Shown here piece after piece: positions 35,744 through 47,040 of a stretch of 64,000 nucleotides of DNA. A model generated the notes under the pieces. It searched no databases. It was not told where the DNA came from and saw only the letters and a program-made list of their open reading frames with translations. A program made the translations under genes and the position numbers. The DNA comes from Penelope pileata (taxonomy: Eukaryota; Chordata; Aves; Galliformes; Cracidae): the NCBI GenBank assembly GCA_013396635.1, contig WBMW01005646.1, forward strand, positions 62,001 through 126,000, read 5' to 3'. Numbering within the stretch: the first letter of the stretch is position 1; every line of letters starts with the position of its first letter.

Positions 35744-38536
35744 GGTAGGTCAGCAAGCATTTAGTGGCAAGTTTCATATGGACGTGTGTTGTTAGGGTTA
35801 CTCAGACTTCACCAGGAATTCCTTTGGAATATGCCTTCTGCAGGAAGAAGCTCTTGCAGTCCAGAGCTAATGCCACAAGCAGATTTCACGGGAGTCTGCA
35901 GGGAGGTGAAATCTGTCGGTCGTGCTTGCATGCTGCAAGCAGTTGGATGTTCTACTGAGAAGTCATTTTGATGCAGATTTTGCCTGCATTTAGAAACTTA
36001 GGCACAAGTTTTGAACAGCTTTAATACCTCATCCCATAGCTGTTTCTGAAAGCAGTTCAATGCTGAACTTCTCCTGGCAAAACCAGCAGCAGTTCTCTCA
36101 AGATCACCAGAGATTTGCAGAGGGATGAGGCATGCTGTTTAGGACTACCGAACTAGCCTGTGACTGTATTCTCACTGGTAATTCAATTGATGTCCATAGG
36201 CTGACTCCTGTCTTACCTTAAAATGGGAGAAAAGAATCCCAAAGGAGATGCATCAGCTCCCAGTGTTCAACTGAATTACCATCTACCTTAGCAAAAGATA
36301 CAACAAAACCCTGTGGGCTGCATTCTTCACCGGAGTGAGGTAGAGGGGCAGCATACTTGAGCCGAGAACTAAATCCTGAGTTGTATGCCGAACAGCGCTG
36401 TGGACAAAATGGCCATTTTCTCAGCCACAGTTGATTTTGGCTCCCAAATCATCAAGGCCCTAATTTCTCTTACAGTATTTATGTATCTAAAGATGTAGAT
36501 AGGCGCAGTCTGAGATTTTCCAGAACCTCAGGGTGTCTCGTCTCCTTTGCAGTCCGTGGAGCTGTGGACACCCAAGTGCTCTAGAAAATCTGTACTCTTT
36601 TATTGTTATCGTTTTTCCTTTGATCTGGCCCAAGGCATTTTTTAAAACATTACTCTCCTGTGCTCCAGGATTAAAGTATAGAGAGAATGCATTTACAACT
36701 TCAGATGCAATGCAATTTACTTCACTTCATGGAGAATGCAGACGCTCCTGCAGGTGTGCCGCGCTGCCTGAGCAGCTCAGCGGCATACTTTGGAGGAAAT
36801 GTTTTTAAAACCTTTTCTTGACTTTGCCACCAAAAGAGCATTTGAACCATACATCCTCTTGATTGTAACAGAATATCAGTGTTGACTGTCTGACCAGTTA
36901 AGTTTTAGTAGTGTTCTTCACAGCCCTCCAGTAATATATCAAACACTGTTATGCACATAATGCAGCACTGTGATCTAATTTAAATAATACTTTTTTATTA
37001 TTTATACTACTCTATGTAATATACATCAACACTTTGCTATATAACCTAAGTGATAACCCTCTTCTTAGTTATCTGCCAAACTCTGAATTTCTGTTTGGTT
37101 TATATTGCAGTTAGCACAGTTACCAAGTTGTAATGATGTCTCTTTTCCTTTGAAATGGAATGTGTAAGTCAAACTATACGTTTGTGTGTTTCTGTTTTAA
37201 GCTGGAGTTTATAAGGATTTACACACAACATTCGGTGTTCTGTATAAATCTGCATACATTTGTGAATTCATCTGTTAATCCCCTTTTATTTAGAAAGTAT
37301 TAATTGATGGTGGTTTATTAGGGTTTTTTATTTTTGCATTTTTATTTCTAGTACTGGTTATTCTTGAATTAAGCAGAGACTTGTCAGCTGGGTTGCTTTA
37401 TCATGTACCTGACCTTACAATTCTTCCACAGTTCAGCCAACAAGTACTAGCTTCACTGACCAAAAAAAGTCTCAACCTAACGTGTCTATGGTGCTGTATT
37501 TTGCTGGTGTACCTTTAAAACCAGAAATGATCTAAAGGTCACTTTGAGTTGTTCTAATAAGTAGCCTTTCCTGGTTTGGGGAGCTTGGGTTTTGTTTTTG
37601 TTTTAGCGTCGAAACAAGAAATATTTATCTGAAGCTATGTAATGGTTTTTCTACTGTATCACGTTTCCTTTTGCAAAAGGGGAAATTGGCCTGATGTAAC
37701 AGCCTCTCACAGTCGATGGAAGGGTTTTTTGCTTCAGCTTTTCATTTTCAGTTAATTTCATTGGTTTGGGATCAGGGCAGCAGTTGTGCGCGCTCATTGT
37801 CTGAGCGTTTGAGGGAGAAATGACAGCTTGTGCTAAAATTACGTGCTGTGTTCTGCGATGGCCACCACCTAGACATGGGAATCTGTTTACTCTGGCCTAA
37901 AATCCCAAGACTTTCTTTTTTCTTTCTGATTAACCATTGAACTTAGTACATTTTTAAGTTAATAGAGCATTGTACATTTCTGAGAATGTGTGTGGGACGA
38001 CAGTTGAAAGTAATACCTGTATCTGATAACCAGTTCCATGCCTGCATCATTCACACTCACTACTTAAAACTGCCATGATGTAAAATGTGGGGGGGAATGA
38101 TTTGTGTGTGTATGAAAAGCATTATGGACTTGTACATTTTTTTTATACTCTGATCTGTAATTTCTGAAATATTTTGTTTTACAGAAAAAAGTGATAAAGC
38201 AATCAAAAGACCAAGAGATTTAATATCAATGCTTAAGGGTCACAGGACCTTAACTGGCCAATAAGTTAATTTAGTACAGTGATAAGCCAATTTTTTTTTC
38301 CTGTACTTGGCGTCTGAAACTGCCAATTTCATCAATATTAAAGTACGAACTGTGATGGGGAATGAACAGTGATGTTAAGTTGTATTTGTGTTTACCTAAA
38401 TGAGCAGTCCGAAGACAAGTGCAATCAGCTGATCTTTAGGAAATATGAAAATGTTGATTTAGAGGCATACTTGCATTTTACATTTTCTTGATGTGTAATC
38501 ATATTGCCAAAGACAAACTATTTCATCAATTATTAT

Positions 38537-38544
38537 TGTAAATA
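38537..38544 (+). promoter_or_regulatory. Pumilio-type element TGTAAATA
   Basis: A perfect TGTAAATA lies about 60 bases before the presumed final polyadenylation signal of FOXN3. PUF proteins bind this octamer and usually shorten mRNA half-life. The match is seen; the function is inferred. Confidence 0.35.
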
Positions 38545-38598
38545 ACACTTTCCCAAAACCTACCATAAAGTTTCTGTGATGTATTGTCTTCCAGTTGC

Positions 38599-38604
38599 AA
38601 TAAA
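38599..38604 (+). terminator. FOXN3: probable distal polyadenylation signal of FOXN3
   Basis: AATAAA occurs in the context TTGCAATAAAAATTACTG, with a plausible cleavage region around 38620 and a T/G-rich GCAGTTTTGTGAATATTGG stretch just downstream. Sequence character changes soon after it, and GC-rich intergenic patches begin at about 39600. Confidence 0.55.
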
Positions 38605-38625
38605 AATTACTGAGTTGCATCAATT

Positions 38626-40680
38626 GAACAATTGCAGTTTTGTGAATATTGGCTTCAAACTGCGCTCAGATAATAAGGAGGAATGACAGTGGTTTTTTAA
38701 CAGACGAATTGCTTCATTTTTAAGTAGTTCTAGCCCCAGTGGGATGTTACCTGCATCTTCACTGCAGTGGGTATCAACTCATGTCAGTCTGCTGTCATAT
38801 GCAAATGACTAGACATAGTATTAAATTGCTGATAAATTTAGGGCCTGATCTTCCTTTGTCATCAGTTTTGCAGCCTGGAAACAAAGCTGATTTCCTGGGA
38901 ATTTTTATTTTATTTTATTTTTTACATCAGCAACTAGCAGAAGAGATTCATTAAGCAGACATGTATAACAGGACTAGTCCAAAAAACCTTGCTTTCTAAT
39001 CTTCATTCTGGCTTCTGCAGCACTAGGACTCCCAGTTCTTATGCCAAGTGCTCCTGTACTTTGCTGTACGAAGGGAATGTTTGCAGGAGGAAATACTGTG
39101 AAGCAGAGAACTTGTAAGCCGGCTGCCTAAAGCGCATCAGTCCCTCACAATCCAGCAGGTGTCTGTGTTTGAGCCCTTGGGCAGCTCCCAGTCAGCCCAG
39201 GGTGCCACGGGGATGAGGACTGCTCAAAACCAGCCTGCTCGATGCCTGCCTGCCTTGCTCTATCAAGCCAACGGAAGGCTAGAGCAGGGGAAATAGTGCA
39301 AAAGTCTTCTCTTCAGAGAGCAAATGATAAAGGATATAAAGGAACTGTAATTGCCTTACAGCTTTCTCCAGTTAAAACTAATCCAAAGAGTAAAACCTTA
39401 CAAATTATTCCCCAGCTGCTGTGGTTTGAACATGGGCTCTATGAAGAGCCCTGTGCATAGATTTAACTTGTAAAGAGGCTGAGAAGAAACAGAAGGAAAG
39501 CTTCCCTATTCTTCTGTCCAGTGGAATTCTTGTCTGCTGCTTCTTGGGGCTGCACGATTTTGTTTTGTAACCCACTCAGCATTTGCTGCAGCTACAACCA
39601 AATGAAGGTGAGGACAAAAATGTCTCAGGCGAGGAGGTGAGACTGATGAGGAGACATGTCCCTGTGCTCTGTGCCATCTTCCCCTCATGGCTCCCGTCCC
39701 TCCCACGGGTCTGGCTGTGTCCTGCTGCACTCTGCAGATGGCCACCAGCGACAAGCACTGCGGACAGGAGGCCTGCAGCTGGCAGCTCCCTGTCCCGCTG
39801 CCCCCCCATCACACCCTGCAGTCTTGAGGCACCTGGAGAGCTGCCATGCAGGAGGTACCTGGCCCACCCAGGCATGGCCCAGCAGAGGTTCCAGCCTTTA
39901 GATGCAGGCCTGCCCAGAGAGGGGTCTGGAGCTTCCTCTGGGGGAACTGTGGGAAGGCCTTACCTGCTCACCTCAGGCACTCTGTGTGAGTCAGGCCGAA
40001 TCCCAGCGGTGCTGTGGGCTCTTTGTGCAACTGTGACATTTGTCTGTCTTGGGCAATAGTCTCAAGTTGTGAATTTTACTTTATTGCCAATTAACACAAA
40101 CTGCTGATCGCTCGTTTGGGTATTTAGAAAGGACACAAACAATCAACCGCGTGCATAAACACCTGTCGTGCCTCCAGCCCCAGCATCCTTATTTTCACCA
40201 CAGGTTGCACTTGGCCTGTCAAAATGCCTTTGGCAAGCTGCGGGGCAGCGTGAGCAGTGCAAGTGACTGATGTGGGGGCTGTTCTGCTGCTCTTTGATGC
40301 TTACTGCTCGTGCTGCAGCTCTGGGCTTGGCTCTTCTTTCTTCAGGGCTGTTCCGGCCCCAGCATGGGCCGCTGTGGGATACAGACACCAAGAGGTGTCC
40401 GTGCTCCATCATGGGTGGCCCCATCATGCATTCCCACCCTCAGAGGTGCACATACCCCTCTTGCCATGAAGTGGATCTCCAGCCCCCCTATTTGCTGGAT
40501 TCTTCATTAAATATACCAAGCAGCAGTGTCCAGTCCTACTCCGCTCATCTGCAGCGCTGGTGCCCAGCAGCTCCTCCCTGATGTTGGCCTCAGCCCTGAG
40601 CTGTCTGGGTCTGGCTGTGATGGCTCAGTGCAGCAGGCTTGGGAGCGCCCTCAGGTTGAATCCCAGTCCCTCCTGGCCAT
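38626..40680. other. intergenic DNA downstream of FOXN3
   Basis: AT-rich sequence up to about 39500 gives way to a GC-rich patch (about 39640-40060) with short open frames on both strands and no codon bias. A segment near 39890-39950 weakly resembles the CR1 3' region. I see no convincing gene. Confidence 0.6.
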
Positions 40681-40724
40681 CACAGCAGCTCAGTGGCTGC
40701 CTAAGGACGTGAGCCCAGCCATAC

Positions 40725-40790
40725 CTGCAGGCTGGAGCACCATCAGGGCTCTCTGGGCCTCGCTCCAAGGCAGGACATGGGAGCACCTGC
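40725..40790 (-). other. possible second minus-strand exon fragment
   Basis: The reverse strand reads CSHVLPWSEAQRALMVLQPA in one frame, with mostly G/C-ending codons, and then meets a good donor CAG|GTATGG at 40725/40724. Several AG acceptors lie upstream (for example GGTGGGCAG). It is in the same orientation as the stronger block at 41018-41166, about 290 bases further along the minus strand. Alone it would be negligible; it is noted only because of that neighbour. Confidence 0.15.
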
Positions 40791-41017
40791 CCACCAAAGG
40801 CCACTGGGCTGTCAGGGGCCACTGCTGCCCATGGTCCCTGTGCGGTGGCATGGCCCTGCAGGGGCCTTGCTGAGGAGAAGGCAGGGCCAAATGCAAGGCA
40901 TGTGTCAGACTGAGCTTTTGTATTGCAAGTTTTGGCTATAAACATCCAAGCAACCCAGGCACAACAGGCAGGGCGCTTTCCACTTCTCCCATGGAGGCTG
41001 CAGAACTGTGGCACAAC

Positions 41018-41166
41018 CCCGTCCTGGCCCTCCAGCCGCTCCTCGATGAAGCTGAGCTCCTGCACGGCCTCCAGCATGAGGTCGACGCCCACCCCCCAGA
41101 GCAGCCAGAAGAGGCCTCGCTGCTTGGGTGTTGGGGGGAGGGGGGTGCCGGCCTCACCCAGGCTGT
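41018..41166 (-). CDS. coding-like exon or gene fragment, unidentified
   Basis: Read on the minus strand, a pyrimidine-rich acceptor (ACTCCTCCTCCTTCAG, ending at 41167) is followed by an open frame giving SLGEAGTPLPPTPKQ, then RGLFWLLWGVGVDLM, then LEAVQELSFIEERLEGQDG. In the 33 codons from GLFWLL to the end every third base is G or C, while second positions are mixed. That is a strong coding signature and is unlike the rest of this intergenic region. The block ends at a weak donor GG|GTTGTG, after which codon bias is lost. The peptide begins polar and proline-rich, then has a hydrophobic stretch leading into an amphipathic acidic helix. I do not recognise the protein. It could be an exon of an unannotated GC-rich avian gene or a fragment of a retrocopy. 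Confidence 0.35.
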
Positions 41167-41169
41167 CTG

Positions 41170-42560
41170 AAGGAGGAGGAGTCTTACACAAAATGGGTAA
41201 GTGCAAAATGCCTGTCTGAATGGTCTCCATGTTAAATTAGTTTCTTTGTCCTTCACTGTTGATGCCCCTGCACAGAAGGCCACGTTTGAGGCTGTTGCTT
41301 GCCTATGCATGCTGTCTGGTGAAACTGCCTGGAAAGAAATCAGAGAACGTAATGCAAGTAATGGCAAATGGCTTTTTTCTATGTACTGGAGATCCTTTAT
41401 GCCAGGAAATCAAATAACAACAGTTTCTGTGACGTCTGTTTTTTAAAGAACTACCATAAATGAATAAATCTTCAGATTTAATAAAGCATGATGCTGTAAT
41501 TGGGCATGTTCCCCACATAAGATAATTAAAGCACTATAAAGCTTAATCTTAAAATACAGCTGATGATTGATTAACAATGGTGAGAAACCCTGTGGAAAAC
41601 ATTGTAAGGCAAACATTTGTCAGAGTTAACAACAAACATACTGTGCTTTTTATCTTGTGCTGTTTGACATAGTTCTGATTGCCTATAAATCTGCAGGCTT
41701 TGTTATATTTCTATTTGCGTTAGGATTGGCTGCCTCTTTATATTTGATCAGCAGTGCTGCTCCACTGTGGTGTAAGAAATCAAATAATGATTGTATATAT
41801 AGCAATCTGAGCATTACAGCGCAGGAGTCTGTAAACACAAAATTTTGAAATCTCTGCTTATGATCATAAGCAATGTTCTTGCCAAGTCTTTAATGACAAT
41901 CAATTTCTAGAGGCTTTTTCCAAGTAACTGTGATTGAAAACGACAGCATCTTTTTTGGGTAGCTTTGTCCTGAAGTGCAGTTATCTTCTCACTGCTGAGA
42001 CACTTCTTGTTTTCTATTTTCGTAGAATCATAGAATGGTTTTCACAGAGTTAGTTAGAAAATACACAAAGGGAGTGCAGACATTTTTCTTCTGCTTTTTT
42101 TAATGACTGTTGGTACCTCAACAAAGTGATGTACGAATGAGTGAAACACTTGTGCTGGAGGCACTGCAGGAGTCACGGCCGTACACCAGGGACGCCCGGT
42201 AACTCCGCGGCGTGCTGGCGGGTGATGCAGCAGTTTTCTCCTGAGCTGACATTCCCATCAGTACACACCCGTTCTTAAAAAACAAATGGCTTATTGGCAA
42301 AATGCTGCCTGGAGAAAGTAGGATGAGTTAGAAGAGGTTGCTGACGTGACTGCTTTGTACTTTATTAGGAAATACAAACAGAGAGAGCCATTTAAAATAA
42401 CGTCGTCTCCTCTCATTCCTCTGCAGCTTTGTTTTTGTATCTCCAAAGCATGGATCTATCTGTGATGCAGGGACCTGATTTTAATCATCATCTTATATAA
42501 TCTCTGCAATCATAGTAAAGAGCAGTGCTGTTCGGTGATCTTAAAAATAGCTTTATTCTG
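41170..42560. other. intergenic DNA with AT-rich enhancer-like block
   Basis: No gene is seen. The part at about 41470-41960 is AT-rich and non-repetitive with many developmental-factor words (GATAATTAAAG, TGATTGATTAACAATGG, GATCATAAGC, CTTTAATGACAATCAATT) and is a candidate conserved non-coding element. A CR1 3' tail lies at 42022-42042. Confidence 0.4.
42022..42042 (-). mobile_element. CR1 3' tail, minus orientation
   Basis: GTAGAATCATAGAATGGTTT is the reverse complement of the CR1 terminus, with its ATTCTATG octamer repeats followed by the AAACCATT word. Nothing further of the element is recognisable, so it is a very short or decayed copy. Confidence 0.55.
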
Positions 42561-45500
42561 CTATCAGCATTCCAATGAATACACTTGCGTATTCCAACCT
42601 AGTTCATTCACTACCTCAGGTACAGAAGTCACACTACGTGGGGTGTAATCAGACACAGTGGGATTTGTGTAATGCAATACTGTAAGAAGGAGATCACCAA
42701 CTGGAGGAGGAGAGCTGACCTGCTGCTGGTGGGCGCTGCCTTCTGTCCCCTCCCGGCACAGCGGTGGGGAGGAGCCATGCCTGCAGCAAGGTATAGCTGG
42801 GGATCCACTGTGCATAAAACAGATTTGGGGAATATTGTCTGAAAGACTGCAAAGCGCATTTGGTCAGCCATTTTGAATCGCTGAGCATCTCCATTTGATT
42901 CCACCACTTCTCACAGCCTTTTGCCTACTGAAAAGCATCATGGCTGCCTGTTCCGTCCCACCACAGCCCCTGCCCCAGCACTGCGGCTGCTCCTGGTGAT
43001 CTGGGCCACTGCTGCCTTGTGTGACTGCTTCCTCCTGAGTGGCACTGAGGTGGCACTGTCTGAGCAGTAACATGCAATTGTAGTGACAAGGCATTCACTT
43101 AACGTTCGTATTAGACTATCCCCCAAGTGACAGCACACAGCACCAATTTTAGGATTAACTTTCTATAGGCAGAAGTCACAGACGTTTTAATATCTCCTAA
43201 CTTTAATCATCTAAAACAGGTGCTCACGGTCTGAGATGAGGCTCCCTGGGTGTTGGAAGAGCTTCCATAGGCGTGACCTTGCTGTTCTTGGTCGCCGTCT
43301 GGAGGCTCTGGGGATGCTCAGGGAGACTGGTTCCCCACCAGCTACCAAAGTTAAGTAACATTAACATAATGCCTGGAGGGCTTTTCCTGAACCAGTTAGC
43401 CTCCACGTCACTACATCCAGTGGACTGGAGGCTGATGAATGCTGATGTGAGTGAGAAGAAAATCACAGCCTTGAAATTATTCCACTTATTAAATGACTTG
43501 GAAGAGAATTATCAACTGACTCCTGGATACCGCGTCAGGATGTATCTCTACTTCTGAAAAGTCATGTCTCCATCTTCCTTTCTTCTTCCACATTATCTTG
43601 TTTTTCTTTATTTCATGCAACTGAACTATATTATAGATGATGTCAGGCTGACTTCCTCCAATACAAAATCTGTGTACTAAGTACCTTTCACAGTTTTTTC
43701 TTATCTCAATTTTTGTAGCACCAGCTATTTACCTTGAGAGCCATCTGACTTAACCCAGTCAGACCTCCTCAGAAAGGTCTTTCCTTACACTGGCATTGTG
43801 TTTGCCTTAGCAAGCTGGAGCATACACAAACGTGAAAACAGGGGGCTGCTTAAATTCGATGAACAAGAAGCCTAATTGCTTGGGCATCCGGTGCTCCATG
43901 AGGTGGCTGTTTGCTTGCCGTGCTGCTTCCCCACTCCCTTCAAATGAGCCTGCAGTAAAATTAACAGCCTGTGACAATGTATGTAACTGGAAGAAAATTA
44001 CTCGTCTCCATCAAGCTGGTAATATAACCCAAATCAACAGCAGTCACAGCAACTGGAAGAGTCACAGGGGACCCCGGCTGTGGAACAAGTCAGTGGGCAA
44101 GAAGCAAGGCCCTGCCGCGGCCTCACTTCCTCACGGAGTACCTGGGCCTGGAAGCCTACATTGGGCGGCCTCTTTTCAGCATTAAGTGTCAGTGGAGAAA
44201 AGAAAAAGGGGGATTAATTATTTCCTAGAGTTGGGAAAAATATTTTTTTTAACCAATTCATCTTGACACCGCCAAGTAATCACTTGTGCCTAGCTGTATT
44301 TGTAAGGTAGAGTTATAATCTTTTCTCGATCAGGGTTTAGGGGTAGAAGAGAAAGCTATGTGCTCAAAGGCAGAGAAAGCTTGTGTTCCTGACAGTGCCT
44401 CCAGTTGTTTATTCATGCAGGCTGTAAATGCCACTAAAAGACATGAGAGCTCACCATGAGGATCACTGTCCGATGTTTATGAAAGTGAAAAGACAAATAT
44501 ATTTCATTTTAAGAACAAATTCCTGAAATTCCAAACTGCAGCTTCTGTGTCTTTGTCTCAGGCTGTCACCAAGGTGAATGCTGCCTACATTTATTGCCTC
44601 TGAATGCACAGTAGATCCTCGCTAGGTGTCAGTCACCTCTGGTGACAGATACTTGCAATTTCTCTCATGGTGTGGCTCAGTCTTTTCCAGAGTCTGAAAG
44701 TGGTCACACAGCCAGCAAGGCACATGGGGGTATAGGACAACATGCAAACCACTGTTACCTGATGGGAATAGGTGAGGAAAATCTTCAGCCTGCAGGAGCT
44801 AACCCCTCTCGGGCTGTGGGGAGGAGACCGGGATGCCTGAGTGCACCACTGTACACGTGCTGCTAAATGAGCTGCCATCCCAGTGGGCTGTGCCCTGAGC
44901 AGCAGAACACATTTTGGCTCAGCCCCGGGCTGTCCATCTGTGCTCAGCACCAGTCTCCAGCTCAGTCACAGCCGTGCCCATGCCTGGCCATGGTTCCCAC
45001 AGATGTGGTCCTGACCTCAGGGCTGGCTCCCTGCCCTGACCTTGGGCCTGCAAGATCACTGTGAACCTGCTCCACAGTTGCTGGGTGGTAGCTGGCCCTG
45101 GTTGCTATCACTGGCCCTGCCCTGACCACCCAGCTGACAGCCCAGCCCAATCCCTGGCCTGCCTGGGAGCCACAAATGTGCTGGATGAGGTCTGGAGTGC
45201 TGGCTGACCTGGCTCCTGGCTCACCTCGCCCAGGTGCTGTGGGGCTGGGCCCTGGCTGGAGATGGTGCTGGCCTCATAGGGAGCAGCTTGCAACTTCACA
45301 GTGCTCCTTACAGAGCTGCAGGACTCTGAGAAGTGTGGAGGGGCATGCTGTGCCATGGAGTGAGCACACTCTAGCTATTCAATAGGTTGGAAAATACAAC
45401 TAATTCATTTAAATTGCTACTGCAAATAAGTTGTCTAAGTGTCTAATCAAGTTCAATTAGAAAACTAAATGGATTATGTTTTCCACTGGGGTACAAAAGA

Positions 45501-46799
45501 CAGCCTTGTTCCCCACTGCCAGGGCTGGTGCTGAAGCCATTTTTGTCATTCCCCGCTGCCTTGACCGAGTGCCCCACATGCGGACAGCTTCCATCTAGCG
45601 GGGACCGCTCAGTGCTGGGGGTCCCCTGGCCACTGCGGGTGGACAAGCTCAGCTCCCTGTGAGGCAGCCCAGGACCTCCAGCACACTTTGCCAAACCACA
45701 CCCCAAGGCTTCAGCAGCCCTTAACCAGAGGGCTGCCCCAAGTTCTGCCAACTGCAGCACTAACTTCATCTGCACTCTACTGACATAAAATAATTATTCC
45801 CTTCTCTGAAGGAAGCAAAGCATTTTTGTGGGTGCTCTTTTGATTTGTCTTGACCCCTTACTTTGTCCTTCTCTGATCCTCACTTGAAGAAAAATTTATA
45901 TGTGAATTACCAGGCATCTAGGGAGTAAAGCAAGAGGAGCAAGGGTAAACCTGTGCTCTCCCCCATTGTTGTAAGCCTCAATAGGGAGTACCTGTTGCAT
46001 ATTCATATTCTAAGATGAGAAAAAAAAATCACAAAATTTTATTTTTGTTTTTTCTCACACATGATCTAATGTTCAAGCTAAAATACATCTTTTCCAGATG
46101 AATGGTTCACAGACAACAAGGGTAAAGGCCAGACCCTGAACTCCCGAAAAGTCATATTTACAGTGGATACAATATTCTAGATTTTGGTGGTAAAACTCAA
46201 TGTCTGTACCCGCTCCTCAGTTTTGTGAAAAGCCCAGCAGAGTTCAATAGTCTGTTAAAACTGTAGTATTTTACAGAGATTACATAAACCTTATAACCTT
46301 GTGCCAGGAAACCCTATAAACACCAATTGGCACATGTAGCTGTTATTTTAGTACAAAGAACTGCCTTTTGGCCAATATTAGCCTGTAGGTACAATGTCAG
46401 TCATCTTTTCAGAGATGCTGCCAGACCATCAGCCCCAGTTCCGCTGCAGCTGGTGGCAAAACTTAGATTGGCTGAAGAGCAAGACTATGCCTTTAATAAT
46501 GCATTAATGTAGGTACATCTATTCACAGTAGGTCAATTTTTAGAATTTTAGATTAAAAGAAGGTTCAGTTGCTTTTCCAAGCCTGCAATTTTCTAGTCCT
46601 TCCCCTTCTCCCTTTTCCCTTACACAGGGCATTTCTTCCAACCGCTGCAAGTACTCTTTGCAGGCGTGCACAAAACGTGGCCATGATTTTGCCTCTCTCC
46701 CCCCCCAAACACGTTATCTCATTCTCAAGGACTGTCTTCTGGGCGGGGTGCTGCAGATTCCATTAAATATTCTTCTGTATCAACACTGCTCCTAAGCAA
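42561..46799. other. intergenic DNA with GC-rich patches
   Basis: GC-rich blocks (about 42700-43050 and 44800-45360) alternate with AT-rich sequence. The block at 44880-45300 is saturated with imperfect CTGGCCCTG/CCTGACC words and looks like a decayed minisatellite. Open frames here lack codon bias and domains. No RNA gene is seen. Confidence 0.5.
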
Positions 46800-47040
46800 A
46801 ATATATTGATTGGTGAAGCTTTGGACCTACTTTAATCAAGTAATCTAAACAGGGCTTAAGCTTCAAAAGCCTGGTGATGCTCCTAGCTTCAAAGCTTTAA
46901 CTTACCCTGAATTAATTTATCCTGCATGTTCTAATGCTCCCAGCAACCCTATGGATTATAATGTTAGAGGTTGCAATCACGGCTCTGATAATATTCCCTA
47001 AGCTTAGACTGTATTGATTATAATGTAAAGGCAGAAAGAA
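46800..47040. promoter_or_regulatory. AT-rich enhancer-like block with repeated GATTATAATGT
   Basis: Two exact copies of the 11-mer GATTATAATGT lie at 46954-46964 and 47016-47026, 62 bases apart, in non-repetitive AT-rich DNA with other homeodomain-type words (TTGATTGG, TAATCAAG, GAATTAATTT). It is a candidate distal enhancer in the FOXN3 downstream region. Conservation is untested. Confidence 0.22.

Larger units (their letters stand above)
31847..38625 (+). other. FOXN3: FOXN3 3' untranslated region (long form)
   Basis: No splice acceptor or new gene start is apparent after the TAG, and the sequence is AT-rich and UTR-like up to a well-formed polyadenylation site at 38599-38604. The long form would be about 6.8 kb. 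FOXN3 is known for a long 3' UTR. Earlier AATAAA hexamers at 32332, 32785, 33405 and 33524 could end shorter forms. The region contains T-rich and A-rich low-complexity tracts, a GC-richer patch at about 33720-34740, a nested palindrome at 35715-35743 and a Pumilio-type TGTAAATA at 38537-38544. The 3' boundary is inferred, not proven. Confidence 0.6.

Noticed and set aside
39890..39950. CR1-like words (CCTGCCCAGAGAGGGGTCTGGAG region)
   Set aside because: The similarity covers only about 30 bases, without the conserved downstream blocks or the terminal octamers. Not enough to annotate.
40645..40665. tRNA B-box-like word AGGTTGAATCCC
   Set aside because: There is no matching A box or cloverleaf arms at the right distance.
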